From positions 1 to 27,668 of the forward strand of contig DIUC01000079.1 in the NCBI GenBank assembly GCA_002435785.1: a stretch of 27,668 nt of DNA, read 5' to 3'. This document shows, in pieces, positions 8,347 through 17,421 of this stretch. The notes beneath the pieces were generated by a model that saw only the letters and a program-made list of their open reading frames with translations, searched no databases and had not been told where the DNA came from. Position numbers and translations under genes: made by a program. This DNA is from Saprospiraceae bacterium UBA6168. Its GTDB lineage: Bacteria; Bacteroidota; Bacteroidia; Chitinophagales; Saprospiraceae. How positions within the stretch are numbered: position 1 is the first letter of the stretch; each line of letters begins with the position of its first letter.

Positions 8347-8928
8347 ATGTTAGGCTTAAAATTACCGACCGACCCAAGATGGGTTGACCTTGCGGAAATG
8401 GACCTTGCGGAGATTCTCACAGACCATGCGTACTGTGAGCAGAAAGCAGCGACTTCTTGCATTTCGCTCATCCAGGGATACCCCGACAAGGTGGAACTGG
8501 TGAAAAGCCTCGCTCCAATTGTCACCGAGGAATGGGGGCACTTCCGTTTGGTGCTGCTGGAATTGGAGCGCCGGAACCTCAAATTGGGGTACCAAAGAAA
8601 GGACGAATACGTGAACGAACTGATGAAGTTTGAGAAAAAAGGGGGCAGCCGAGAAGACCGGCTTTTGGAGCGGTTGTTGATTTGTGCGCTCATTGAAGCA
8701 AGGAGCTGTGAGCGCTTTAGGTTGCTTTCCCTGAACTTGAACGAAACCGATTTGAAGGAGTTTTACCACAAGTTTATGGTATCGGAAGCGGGGCATTATC
8801 GGCTGTTTATTGACCTTGCAAAGGCTTATTTCCCAGAAGAACTCGTTAAGACTCGGTGGCAGGCATACTTGGAACGGGAAGCGGAAATCATGGGGCAGTT
8901 GGAACTTCGTGGCGATAGGATGCACTGA
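8347..8928 (+). CDS. miaE: tRNA-(ms2io6A37) hydroxylase MiaE-like
   Basis: 193 residues, the normal size for MiaE. The family is a ferritin-like di-iron monooxygenase that hydroxylates the isopentenyl group of ms2i6A37 in tRNA. Candidate iron ligands lie in two ExxH-type helices: DHAYCEQKAA with TEEWGHF, and IEARSCERF with SEAGHYRLF. The N-terminus (LPTDPRWVDLAEMDLAEIL) is also typical. It follows the 7232 gene after 17 bp and precedes a 305-bp gap before rpoD. The order of helices and the ligands make this assignment strong. The exact tRNA substrate is by family analogy. Confidence 0.88.
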   Translation: MLGLKLPTDPRWVDLAEMDLAEILTDHAYCEQKAATSCISLIQGYPDKVELVKSLAPIVTEEWGHFRLVLLELERRNLKLGYQRKDEYVNELMKFEKKGGSREDRLLERLLICALIEARSCERFRLLSLNLNETDLKEFYHKFMVSEAGHYRLFIDLAKAYFPEELVKTRWQAYLEREAEIMGQLELRGDRMH

Positions 8929-8982
8929 GGCGAAATAAATTATTGAGTTATGCTATTTTTGTAGCAGAAAGAATAATCACTA

Positions 8983-9123
8983 ATGTTTGACTTCAAAGCA
9001 ACAATGGAGAATTTGCCAAAAAGATGGTTTGTCACCTCGAACGAGAGGGGTGTTTCCATTTTTTTTTGGGGAGCCTTGCTATCTTTCATTGAAGTGGCAA
9101 CTTTTTTGTTTAGTTTGGCGTAA
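8983..9123 (+). CDS. Candidate 46-residue small membrane protein upstream of rpoD
   Basis: An ATG at 8983 opens 46 codons to TAA 9121-9123. The N-terminal part is charged (FDFKATMENLPKRW), and residues about 24-46 are strongly hydrophobic (VSIFFWGALLSFIEVATFLF), like a single-pass membrane peptide. A TATTTTTG box (8954-8961) lies 21 bp upstream. The DNA is T-rich, so a hydrophobic frame can arise by chance, and a possible rpoD promoter overlaps its end. It is reported as a candidate only. Confidence 0.2.
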   Translation: MFDFKATMENLPKRWFVTSNERGVSIFFWGALLSFIEVATFLFSLA

Positions 9124-9135
9124 TTTTTAATATTA
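9105..9135 (+). promoter_or_regulatory. Possible rpoD promoter
   Basis: TTTG at 9105-9108 is followed, after exactly 19 bp, by TAATATTA at 9128-9135. The spacing matches the Bacteroidota -33/-7 pattern, but the -7 box has two departures from TAnnTTTG. The resulting leader to the rpoD ATG would be about 90 nt. Confidence 0.25.
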
Positions 9136-9177
9136 AAGCTACAAGAGAACCATTACCAATTTAAAGCACCGCTCACA

Positions 9178-9246
9178 ATGCAAAAAAAAATAGACCACAC
9201 ATCCATTGACCTCAAACCAAAAAAGAACAGGTTATGCGCCAATTAA
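9178..9246 (+). CDS. Candidate 22-residue leader ORF overlapping the rpoD start
   Basis: ATG 9178 opens a lysine-rich 22-codon frame (MQKKIDHTSIDLKPKKNRLC...) that ends at TAA 9244-9246, running 13 bp past the rpoD ATG (9234) in another frame. This arrangement could couple translation of the two frames or simply be chance. There is no conservation evidence available to me. Confidence 0.15.
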   Translation: MQKKIDHTSIDLKPKKNRLCAN

Positions 9247-10100
9247 AGATTACCAATAAAATTACGACCCGTGAAAGTCTTGCTTTGGACAAGTATCTGA
9301 ACGATATTGGCAAGATTGACATGCTGAACGCCGAGGAGGAGGCCGACCTCGCCCGCAGGATTCGGGCGGGCGACCAAGCAGCGCTTGAGCGGCTCACCGA
9401 GGCCAACCTGCGCTTCGTCGTTTCCGTTGCGAAGCAATACCAAAACCAAGGTCTTTCGCTAAGCGACCTTATCAACGAAGGCAACGTGGGCTTGATGAAG
9501 GCCGCCCGGCGCTTCGACGAAACCAAGGGCTTCAAGTTCATTTCCTACGCCGTTTGGTGGATTCGGCAGTCCATCCTCCAAGCCATTGTTGAGTATTCCC
9601 GAATCGTGCGGCTTCCGCTCAATAAAGTTGGCTCTTATAATAAGGTGAACGAAGCCTTCATTTCCTTCGTCCAAGAATTCGAGCGGGAACCCTCTGACGA
9701 GGAGCTCGGCGAAATATTGGAGCTGTCGGCCAAAGAGGTGTCCAACATGCTCAAGGGCAGCATTCGCCACGTGTCGGTAGATGCCCCCATCGGTGGCGAC
9801 GATAGCGATTCCACCATGCTTGACCTGATTGCCGACAAGGACGGCGAGCGCCCGGACGACGCATTGATGGACCAATCGTTGAAAGATGAGGTGCAAGCTG
9901 GATTGTCCATTTTGGCCCCACGAGAGGTGGAAGTGCTTTCGGCCTATTACGGACTGAACGGGCACAAGGCGCTTACCTTGGAGGAAATCGGCGACCTGTA
10001 CAATTTGACCAGGGAGCGGGTTCGGCAAATCAAGGAAAGGGCCATCCGGCGGCTTCGCAAGTCTTACAACCGCAATGCACTGAGGTCGTATTTAGGTTGA
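9234..10100 (+). CDS. rpoD: Primary sigma factor RpoD/SigA, short Bacteroidota form
   Basis: 288 residues, the usual length of the Bacteroidota housekeeping sigma, which lacks the long N-terminal region 1.1 and non-conserved region of proteobacterial RpoD. Region 1.2 is ESLALDKYLNDIGKIDMLN. Region 2 runs about 58-125 and includes ANLRFVVSVAKQYQNQGLSL, FDETKGFKFISYAVWWIRQS (2.3-2.4) and ILQAIVEYSR. Region 3 follows (KVGSYNKVNEAF to HVSVDAPIGG). Region 4.2 is the helix-turn-helix LTLEEIGDLYNLTRERVRQI followed by KERAIRRLR. It directs RNA polymerase to the -33/-7 promoters of the phylum. A strong terminator follows 17 bp after the stop. Confidence 0.96.
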   Translation: MRQLKITNKITTRESLALDKYLNDIGKIDMLNAEEEADLARRIRAGDQAALERLTEANLRFVVSVAKQYQNQGLSLSDLINEGNVGLMKAARRFDETKGFKFISYAVWWIRQSILQAIVEYSRIVRLPLNKVGSYNKVNEAFISFVQEFEREPSDEELGEILELSAKEVSNMLKGSIRHVSVDAPIGGDDSDSTMLDLIADKDGERPDDALMDQSLKDEVQAGLSILAPREVEVLSAYYGLNGHKALTLEEIGDLYNLTRERVRQIKERAIRRLRKSYNRNALRSYLG

Positions 10101-10116
10101 AAAACGGAAAAAAAAC

Positions 10117-10151
10117 AAAAAGCCCTGTCAATTTCGGCAGGGCTTTTTTTA
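10117..10151 (+). terminator. Intrinsic terminator after rpoD
   Basis: AAAAGCCCTG (within 10117-10127) pairs with CAGGGCTTTT (10138-10148) across a 10-nt loop and is followed by a T run to 10151. It is a strong hairpin plus U-tract directly downstream of rpoD. Confidence 0.9.
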
Positions 10152-10217
10152 TTTCTGTCGAAATGGATTGGCCAGAACCCGAATAAGTCTTAGAATTGGC
10201 GTTCAAAAAAATACAAA

Positions 10218-10889
10218 ATGATAGGTACTGCAATATCGTTGTTCTTGATTTTGGCTTTGTGCATGATTGGCATCACGGTGTTGATGAAGACCCTCCAGAA
10301 CTACAAACCCGGAAGAAAAAAAATCCAGGACGACCTAAAAAAAATAAAGGCAGAACTGGCTCCCTTGGTAGCCGACTTGGTGCCGTGGTCTTCTGAGGAG
10401 ATGGAGCAATTGTCTTTTAACCAAATCAAAAAATCCTTCAAAAGCGGCTTGGTCAAAACCTCAAAAGGGGTGCTCACGACGATTTATCACGAGCCAGTGG
10501 TCGCTTGGGCCTACAAAAAATACGTCAGTAAAAACGAGAATGGCTTGCTGTATGCCCGAACAAGCAACCAGGAGTTTGTTTACCGTATAAAAAATGGTGA
10601 GGTGGAAATGTTGGTTGGAGAGCAGTTAAGGGGCATTTTGAACCAGCAGGGCGTGTTGGTAGATCAGAAAGGAAACAAACAGTTGGCCCAAATCAACAAA
10701 AATAAGGAGAACCTGGTGCTGCCCGTGCTGGTAAACAACAAGCTCGTAGGAGGATTGTCCAACCCTGAAAGAGGACAAAAAGGAAATGTGAGGGCATTTC
10801 AGCACTTGTCCAAAATGGGCAAGGAAGAAGAAGAAATCGTGCTTTCCCTGTCCATACTTGAACTTGTGAAAAGGGAGATTGAAGCTTGA
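10218..10889 (+). CDS. Membrane-anchored protein of unknown function
   Basis: 223 residues, not recognised. An N-terminal hydrophobic segment (residues about 4-23, ISLFLILALCMIGITVL) is followed by a basic, coiled-coil-like stretch (YKPGRKKIQDDLKKIKAELA). The remaining domain is soluble and beta-rich, with charged residues (GLLYARTSNQEFVYRIKNGE, VLPVLVNNKLVGGLSNPERG). It most likely sits in the inner membrane with a globular domain on one side, and topology is unclear. It is isolated between the rpoD terminator and the 422-bp gap before the adhesin gene. ATG 10218 directly precedes the membrane segment. Confidence 0.7.
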   Translation: MIGTAISLFLILALCMIGITVLMKTLQNYKPGRKKIQDDLKKIKAELAPLVADLVPWSSEEMEQLSFNQIKKSFKSGLVKTSKGVLTTIYHEPVVAWAYKKYVSKNENGLLYARTSNQEFVYRIKNGEVEMLVGEQLRGILNQQGVLVDQKGNKQLAQINKNKENLVLPVLVNNKLVGGLSNPERGQKGNVRAFQHLSKMGKEEEEIVLSLSILELVKREIEA

Positions 10890-10993
10890 TAACATCAAAA
10901 TCATCCTAAGCGCTTGAAAATCAATGCTATTTGATAAAAAGTCACAAAAAAATAGTGGAATATTAATCTTGTTGAATACTTTTGGCCGAATAA

Positions 10994-11164
10994 ATGCCGA
11001 TTGCCTATTCAGATGATGACACCTACTTGACCAAATATTTTTACAAACTAATTCGCTTCTACACCTGCGCTTTGTCTGGCAGGCAATCTTACCCAGGGAA
11101 TTCATCCCATTTTGACCCAAATTATCAACCTATCTATGGGAAATTACACACGTTAGGATTTTGA
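10994..11164 (+). CDS. Candidate 56-residue small ORF in the adhesin upstream region
   Basis: ATG 10994 to TGA 11162-11164 encodes 56 residues rich in Tyr/Phe (MPIAYSDDDTYLTKYFYKLI, then ...FYTCALSGRQSYPG). A TACTTTTG box, a full match to the -7 consensus TAnnTTTG, lies at 10977-10984, only 9 bp before the ATG. Such a short leader would be unusual, and no -33 box is at the right distance. It resembles no family I know. It falls in the gap 10890-11311, which otherwise holds only the hairpin at 11246. Confidence 0.2.
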   Translation: MPIAYSDDDTYLTKYFYKLIRFYTCALSGRQSYPGNSSHFDPNYQPIYGKLHTLGF

Positions 11165-11245
11165 CAGCCAATGGATACTCATAGGGTCTGACGATTGGAA
11201 GGAACATTCTTTCGGCTTTCCCGTACAACTGTTTTGGATAAGAAC

Positions 11246-11266
11246 TCCGCTGTGAAGCGGATTTTT
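11246..11266 (+). terminator. Small hairpin with GNRA loop and T5 tail upstream of the adhesin gene
   Basis: TCCGCT (11246-11251) pairs with AGCGGA (11256-11261) around a GTGA tetraloop (GNRA type) and is followed by TTTTT (11262-11266). It lies 45 bp before the adhesin ATG. It could end a small upstream transcript or act as a leader attenuator. The stem is only six base pairs. Confidence 0.4.
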
Positions 11267-11311
11267 ACATATTTGTCATTACTCCAGTTTTTCTCATTAA
11301 ACTTCTGAAAC

Positions 11312-14300
11312 ATGAAAGTTTCGCTACTTAATCAAACACCTATGCAACTTCCAGGATTTCTCCGACAACTTGCCATGCGGGTACTCTGTGTGCTCGTGCT
11401 GACAGTTTCGGTGACAAGCCTGATTTGGGCGGAAGGCTCAAAGGATTTCGTGACCTATCCAGGTTACAGGATGTTTCTCGACACCCGGGACTCACAACAA
11501 CTCAAAGTGTATGCTGGTGCAGGTGAATACATCAATGTTGGCTCCAGCCATATTGGTATTCAAGGCGGCTTCATTCGGGTTTTTCGACCCAATGGCACCT
11601 TGGCTGCTACCTATGACAACACGGGCGCCTCTACGGGCATCGGCATCATCAACAACAACGTGCAGGAAATGGCAGGTCCAACAGGTGGCGGAACCACCAA
11701 CGGGACTGGCTACATTCCCGGCGTAATTCAAGTGCCAGCCGGACAGGAGGGGATTTGGACCGTTGTTTTTGATTACCCATCCTATGTGAACAACAGTTTT
11801 CTCAATATCCTGAACAACGCCCCTTGGACACGTGGCGCCAACCAACCCAATTCCAGAAGGGTGGTGCTGGCATGGGACATCACCGTTACTATTGGCGGTG
11901 CAGGAAACACCGGCGGTGCTCAACAGGAGGGAAGGGTTTATACCAACGAACATATTACCCTCATCAATGGGAATGGATTCGCTACCTCCCCGGAGTTTTT
12001 TGTGTTAACGGATGATGGCTACCTCTACAAGGTCAAAATTGACAACGCCGACCCGTTCAGGTTTCCAATATCCTCCAACTCCCTCGGTTTGGTAAATGGC
12101 GCAGGAGTACCACAATACAAGTCCAAACCCGAATCTGCATTTGAGCGCAGCGACGATCCCTCATCCTGGATTGCAAACAATTTTTATTTGTTCGAACCGC
12201 AAGCAGAGGATGATGCCAACAGAGGATTGATCAACAACAAGATATTTTTCAACCTGCCAGATGGCAACATGCCAGCCTTGGCAATGGTCACTGATATTTT
12301 CAGGACGAATACCCATACGACTTGGCTTTACAAGGCAGCCCAAGACCAAGGCATCAATAACTTTTTTGTTGTTGGGGCCAATCCAGGGGCACCACCTTGT
12401 GCTGCTGGCACCTTCCAATTCGGTAAAGGAGCAAATTTCTTTTTCAACACCAACACAGGTGGAAGTGTCACCATTCGAATTGATGTAAACAATGATGGCG
12501 ATTATGACGACCCAGTGGATGTGATTATTTCTGGCTCAATAGGGCCAGGTGAAGATTTCATCTTTTGGGATGGCTTTGATGGAACTGGGGTTCAGATACC
12601 TGTGCAGGATTCCTTCGTGTTGAATTATGACGGTATTGTTCGCTTTGGTGAAATCCACATTGCGCTCACAGACGTAGAGAACATCCCTTTGATAAATGGT
12701 GTGGGTGGTGTCACTTTTGAAAGGGTCGTGCCGTTGACCCCAACGCCCCTCAACCAATTCTACTACGACCACTCCCAAATAGGTGGCCCAATAAGCGGTG
12801 GCGGCACTACCTTACCATTGCCAACCACAATACCTTATACTTACTCAGGCAATGCTGGCAATGACAAATACATTGACCAATGGACCTTTATCCAAGCGCC
12901 TTTTTCTGCCATAGATACTATCAAGATTGTCATTGATTGCGTTTGCGAAACAGAAACACCGGAATTGGTGGGTGATACGAATATTGAAATATGCGCCGGT
13001 CAAGACTTGGTTTTATCGGCTACCAATACATTTCCCGGCATCGGTGACCTCGTTTACACATGGTCTGGCTTACCAAACCTTAACTTCATTGACACGGTGG
13101 GCGTTTTGGAAACAAGCACGGCCATTTTTCCAAACAGCACCACAGCAAGTACGGGCACCTTCCAGGTAGTTGGGGCCACAGAGGCTGGTTGCAAGGATAC
13201 ATTGAACTACAACGTCATCGTAAACGCAACGCCAGTTGCACTGACCATAAATGGCGGAGGCCCATATTGCGCTGGCGAATCCGTCACCTTACAAGTTCAA
13301 ACTGCTCCTGGGTTCGCAACCCTTGATTATGCTTGGACCGGCCCTGGGGTCCCTGCTAACATGGCGACAGGAACAGTGGCCGGAGGTGATGTCATCACGC
13401 TTGTCATACCGAGCATACTAATGGGGGATGCTGGACTCTACAGTTTGGTGCTGACCTCCCTAGATGGGTGTGAGTCCGAACCAATATCAACAACTGTTAC
13501 GGTCAGTTCCACCCCAGAAATAGCTTTGATTTCTGGCAACAGCGGCTATTGCTTGGGCGAAAACGTAACGTTGACTGCCACGAACACCGCAACTGGTTTT
13601 GCAACGATGTTGTGTACATGGACAGGACCAAACGGATTTGGTGTGACCCAAACCGTCAATGCCGCAGACCCCATTGTGTTGAACCTTACCAATATCACCA
13701 GTTCGTTTTCGGGCATTTATACCTTGGTCTGTTCAGTGGCTTCATGTGAAAGCGACCCAGTTCAGTTTAATCTCGTGATAAACACCCCGCCACTCATTAC
13801 TGCCATCAGCCCGAACGGCACTTTCTGCGAGGGCACCTCGGTTACGTTCACGGCACAGAATGGCCAGCTTGGCTCAGGCCCTGTAAGCTATACATGGACA
13901 GGCCCCAATGCCTCGCTTCCGTTCACAGGCCCAGCATCACTTACAGGCCCATACGAATTTACCATACCCAACCTTTCCCCTGCCGACGCAGGCACATATA
14001 CCCTCACATTGGGCGGATGCCCTTCTGCTCCGCAATCGGTGAACATAAACGTTTTGCCAGCTCCCAATATCACCATCACAGGTGGTGGGGACAAATGCGT
14101 GGGGCAGGACGTGACGCTAACGGCCACCAACAGCACCCAAGGCGTAGGTCCTATCATCTATATCTGGACAGACCCTAACGGCAACATCTTGTCGCAAGGC
14201 GTGACATCTGACAACGTGCCTTGCACCGTGACCATCAACAACGTCACTGCCGCCAATTCAGGGGTTTACACCATTTTCAAAACAATAGATGCCACTGGTT

Positions 14301-17300
14301 GCACAGCAACTGAAACGGTAACTATCAACGTGCTGCCCGGCTTGAACATCATTGACCCGACGCCGGATAGCACCTATTGCGAGTTTGAAGACGTGCTCCT
14401 TACGGCAACGAACACTGTGGATGCTGGCGATTTGACCTATACATGGACGGGGCCAAACGGCACGGTACTTGGGCCATTCACGGTTGGCAGCTTTGACCCA
14501 TTGACGGCCATCATCAACGACGCAACCTTGATTCATTCAGGTACTTGGACATTGAGCATTACTTCTTCCACAGGTTGCAGTTCAAATGACATACAAGTGG
14601 AGGTAACCATCCTTCCGGGCGTAAGAATCACAGCCGTTACGGGCGGAGGTCAATATTGTTTGAACGCACCTGTAAACCTGAATGGGTCGGGCGAAGGCTC
14701 TGCGGATTCGGTCAGCTATACATGGACTGCCCCGAACGGTACCATTATCGGTAGCGGAACAACAGTACCAGCAGGGCCATTCCCAGGCAGCAGCAATCAA
14801 AACTTGCCAGGAACCTATATCCTTGAAGTCATTGCGGACTCCAGTGGATGCGGTGACAGCGACTCTGTCATTATTGAAATAATTCCATTACCAGAAGTGA
14901 TGGTGTTGAACAACGACACCACGCTTTGCGACCTTGACACCCTCGAAATATGCGGTCAGGCGCTCACGCCGAACATTGGCACCTTTACTTATACATGGAC
15001 TACGCCAACCGACGAAACCATTTTTGGCACTGCCAGTGGCAACGCTCCATTCTGCGATGTAATCTCTCCAATGGAGGATTATGGAAGCGGGCCATACATC
15101 CTAAGGATAACCGCAAATGGCTGTACCTCCGAGGCTGACACCTTCAATGTTACATTGAATCCAAATCCTTCCGTCACCATAATATCGGGCGGAGGCACCT
15201 ACTGTGCTGGCGATACGGCCTTTATTTGTTTCACCAACGTCAACCCACTGGTAACTGGCTTCTTCTACACCTATATCCTGCCTGATGGCACGTTAACGAG
15301 CGGTCAGACCCTTGCGAGCGATACCATTTGCATCCCAGTCACCCAATCTGGTACCTTCTGCACCTCCATCGAATCTTTCGATGGTTGCGTGTCCAGTCTG
15401 GCCTGCACGACCGTTACATTCGAGCCGAGCGCTGATTTGTCCGTGACTGCCAACACCCCGGTTTGCGAGAATGAAACCCTCTTGTTGAGCGGCACCAATT
15501 CGCTCCCATGCTCTGGCACGATAACCTATGCTTGGAACGGCCCGAACGGCTTCACCTTCGTTGGTACTGCACCGTGTGGTGGCCCGTTCACCGCATCCGT
15601 GCCGAACCCAGTGGCTGGTGAGTATTGCCTGATAGCACCGCTTTCCAGCAACTGCCCTGATACCGCTTGTATCACCGTCGTGGTGAATCCAGCACCTACC
15701 GTAGTGGGCAACCTCATCAATGGTGGTGGCACCTACTGCGCAGGCGACCAAGTGGTACTGACGGCACAGGTGACCATTTCCGACAATACGCCGATTACCT
15801 ATACTTGGTGCCAAAACAACGTGCCGATACCGGGTCAAACAGGCACGGTGCCAAGTGGTACCATCCTTACTTTGGACTTAGGACAATTGGCTGGCAATGA
15901 TGCAGGTGAGTACTGCTTGAAATTAGAATCCATCAATGGCTGTGTAAACATGCCGGAAACTTGCACGCAGATTACCGTCAACCCAACGCCAGCAATCTTG
16001 ACCGTAACGGGCGGCGGCACCTACTGCGAAGGCGTTAATGTTCCACTGAACGGAACTGGAACACCTGGCCTTGGTAACGTAACCTATATGTGGACCGGCC
16101 CGAACAACTTCATGTTCAATGGTGGCCCTGTGCCAAGCCAAGGCCCATTCCCAGCTACGGTGAGCAATATTGCCCAAAATGGAGCGGGTATTTATTCCTT
16201 AATTGTGAAGCTCGGTGACTGTGCCGACACGGCCAACGTGGTAGTCGTGGTGAATCCAAAGCCAATCATCACCATCATCAGCGGAAATCAAACGGCCTGT
16301 GTTGGTTCTTCGGTAGTGGTATCGTTTACGATTAACCCGAATGGCGCTTCGAGCGTGAACTGGAGCTACGACAGCCCTGCGTTCGATACCAGCGGAACAG
16401 TGACGACACTCACGACCATCACCTTCACGATTGTGGCCAACGCCACTACATCGGCCACCATCACAGCTTCTTCCAGCGATGGTTGCGAGGCAGAGCCGCA
16501 GCAGATTACGATTACGGTACAGGACATCCCAACGCCTGTGCTCACGGCATCTTCCCTCGTACTTTGTCCTGGCGACCAGTTGACGTTGACCACCACGCCT
16601 TATTCAGGGCAAACCGTTAGTTACAGGTGGTTCAAAGACGGCGTGTCCATTGGCACAACCAGTGTACCAACCTTCGTGGTGACACCTGCAATGGCTGGCG
16701 TCTATACCGTCGAAGTGACGGTGGATGGTTGCTCCGCCACTTCTGGTGCCATTACCGTTACTGCACCAGTGCAACCTGTGGCTAACGACGACACCTACAG
16801 CAGCACAACGGCCACCCCTGTTCAGGGCAATGTCACGGACAATGATGTTGCGCCAAATACCGTGATAGCAACGGTGGTGTCTGGGCCTTCCAGCGGCACG
16901 TTGGACTTCAATGCTAATGGCACTTTCACCTATACGCCAACGAATCCGCCAACTTCACCAGTGACGTTCACTTATGAAATCTGCTTGGTGGATTGCCCGG
17001 ATGCCTGTGATGAAGCGACAGTGTCCATCACCTTCACGATAGATTGCATCGTGCCAAACGTCATTACGCCAAATGGTGACGGCGTAAACGACATCGTGAT
17101 TATCAATTGCATCCCAGAACGGAATCCGGACGTGCCGAACCCAAGCCGTCTCAAGGTCTTCAACCGTTGGGGTGATGAGATTGCATCTTTTGAGCCTTAT
17201 TACAATGAGGAAGGATGGGATGGAACTTATGGCAGCGGTAAAAAACCGGTTCCTGCGGCCACCTACTACTACCTGTTTGAAGCAGACAAGAACAGTGGCA

Positions 17301-17338
17301 ACAAGCCGCAATCTGGTTATATCAAAGTGGTTCGATAG
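11312..17338 (+). CDS. Giant surface protein: N-terminal domain, 14 Ig-like repeats, T9SS type B C-terminus
   Basis: 2008 residues. A long basic N-region and hydrophobic core (LAMRVLCVLVLTVSVTSLIW) form the signal peptide to about residue 41. Residues about 42-545 are a non-repeated beta-rich domain with a Gly/Asn-rich stretch and a calcium-site-like DVNNDGDYDDP. Residues about 545-1822 hold 14 Ig/PKD-like repeats. Each opens with a conserved Cys (often GGGTYCAGD or variants) and carries a central Y-x-W-T/x-x-P strand. Residues about 1823-1905 are a tandem-95/cadherin-like unit (ANDDTYSSTTATPVQGNVTD). The end (from about 1917) is the gliding-motility-associated domain: VITPNGDGVNDIVI, LKVFNRWGDEI, GWDGTYGSGKKPVPAATYYY. 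It should be exported by T9SS and act as a surface adhesin or gliding/biofilm protein. PorP-like and PorE-like genes follow directly. Ligand unknown. Confidence 0.9.
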   Translation: MKVSLLNQTPMQLPGFLRQLAMRVLCVLVLTVSVTSLIWAEGSKDFVTYPGYRMFLDTRDSQQLKVYAGAGEYINVGSSHIGIQGGFIRVFRPNGTLAATYDNTGASTGIGIINNNVQEMAGPTGGGTTNGTGYIPGVIQVPAGQEGIWTVVFDYPSYVNNSFLNILNNAPWTRGANQPNSRRVVLAWDITVTIGGAGNTGGAQQEGRVYTNEHITLINGNGFATSPEFFVLTDDGYLYKVKIDNADPFRFPISSNSLGLVNGAGVPQYKSKPESAFERSDDPSSWIANNFYLFEPQAEDDANRGLINNKIFFNLPDGNMPALAMVTDIFRTNTHTTWLYKAAQDQGINNFFVVGANPGAPPCAAGTFQFGKGANFFFNTNTGGSVTIRIDVNNDGDYDDPVDVIISGSIGPGEDFIFWDGFDGTGVQIPVQDSFVLNYDGIVRFGEIHIALTDVENIPLINGVGGVTFERVVPLTPTPLNQFYYDHSQIGGPISGGGTTLPLPTTIPYTYSGNAGNDKYIDQWTFIQAPFSAIDTIKIVIDCVCETETPELVGDTNIEICAGQDLVLSATNTFPGIGDLVYTWSGLPNLNFIDTVGVLETSTAIFPNSTTASTGTFQVVGATEAGCKDTLNYNVIVNATPVALTINGGGPYCAGESVTLQVQTAPGFATLDYAWTGPGVPANMATGTVAGGDVITLVIPSILMGDAGLYSLVLTSLDGCESEPISTTVTVSSTPEIALISGNSGYCLGENVTLTATNTATGFATMLCTWTGPNGFGVTQTVNAADPIVLNLTNITSSFSGIYTLVCSVASCESDPVQFNLVINTPPLITAISPNGTFCEGTSVTFTAQNGQLGSGPVSYTWTGPNASLPFTGPASLTGPYEFTIPNLSPADAGTYTLTLGGCPSAPQSVNINVLPAPNITITGGGDKCVGQDVTLTATNSTQGVGPIIYIWTDPNGNILSQGVTSDNVPCTVTINNVTAANSGVYTIFKTIDATGCTATETVTINVLPGLNIIDPTPDSTYCEFEDVLLTATNTVDAGDLTYTWTGPNGTVLGPFTVGSFDPLTAIINDATLIHSGTWTLSITSSTGCSSNDIQVEVTILPGVRITAVTGGGQYCLNAPVNLNGSGEGSADSVSYTWTAPNGTIIGSGTTVPAGPFPGSSNQNLPGTYILEVIADSSGCGDSDSVIIEIIPLPEVMVLNNDTTLCDLDTLEICGQALTPNIGTFTYTWTTPTDETIFGTASGNAPFCDVISPMEDYGSGPYILRITANGCTSEADTFNVTLNPNPSVTIISGGGTYCAGDTAFICFTNVNPLVTGFFYTYILPDGTLTSGQTLASDTICIPVTQSGTFCTSIESFDGCVSSLACTTVTFEPSADLSVTANTPVCENETLLLSGTNSLPCSGTITYAWNGPNGFTFVGTAPCGGPFTASVPNPVAGEYCLIAPLSSNCPDTACITVVVNPAPTVVGNLINGGGTYCAGDQVVLTAQVTISDNTPITYTWCQNNVPIPGQTGTVPSGTILTLDLGQLAGNDAGEYCLKLESINGCVNMPETCTQITVNPTPAILTVTGGGTYCEGVNVPLNGTGTPGLGNVTYMWTGPNNFMFNGGPVPSQGPFPATVSNIAQNGAGIYSLIVKLGDCADTANVVVVVNPKPIITIISGNQTACVGSSVVVSFTINPNGASSVNWSYDSPAFDTSGTVTTLTTITFTIVANATTSATITASSSDGCEAEPQQITITVQDIPTPVLTASSLVLCPGDQLTLTTTPYSGQTVSYRWFKDGVSIGTTSVPTFVVTPAMAGVYTVEVTVDGCSATSGAITVTAPVQPVANDDTYSSTTATPVQGNVTDNDVAPNTVIATVVSGPSSGTLDFNANGTFTYTPTNPPTSPVTFTYEICLVDCPDACDEATVSITFTIDCIVPNVITPNGDGVNDIVIINCIPERNPDVPNPSRLKVFNRWGDEIASFEPYYNEEGWDGTYGSGKKPVPAATYYYLFEADKNSGNKPQSGYIKVVR
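12944..16777 (+). repeat. Fourteen tandem Ig-like protein repeats, about 92 residues each
   Basis: The opening Cys of each unit falls at residues 561, 653, 747, 839, 929, 1023, 1116, 1206, 1298, 1385, 1476, 1572, 1663 and 1752 of the 11312-17338 protein, a spacing of 87-96. Units 1, 2, 9 and 11 carry CAGx and units 4 and 12 carry CEGx, while unit 8 (TLCDLDTLEICGQ) is the most divergent. DNA-level identity between units is low apart from short shared strings around tatacatgga, so the array looks old, not freshly amplified. Unit boundaries are approximate. Confidence 0.85.
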
Positions 17339-17349
17339 CACCGGTTGGT

Positions 17350-17379
17350 GAGCGGTTGCCCAAAAAAGGGCAACCGCTC
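17350..17379 (+). other. Perfect 12-bp stem-loop between the adhesin and PorP/SprF genes
   Basis: GAGCGGTTGCCC (17350-17361) pairs perfectly with GGGCAACCGCTC (17368-17379) around an AAAAAA loop. It starts 11 bp after the adhesin stop and lacks a following U-tract, so an RNA-processing/stability hairpin or weak terminator within the operon is more likely than a full intrinsic terminator. Confidence 0.6.
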
Positions 17380-17421
17380 GTTAGCCATTGAAATCCATCA
17401 TCAACCAAAAATTTAGTGAAC

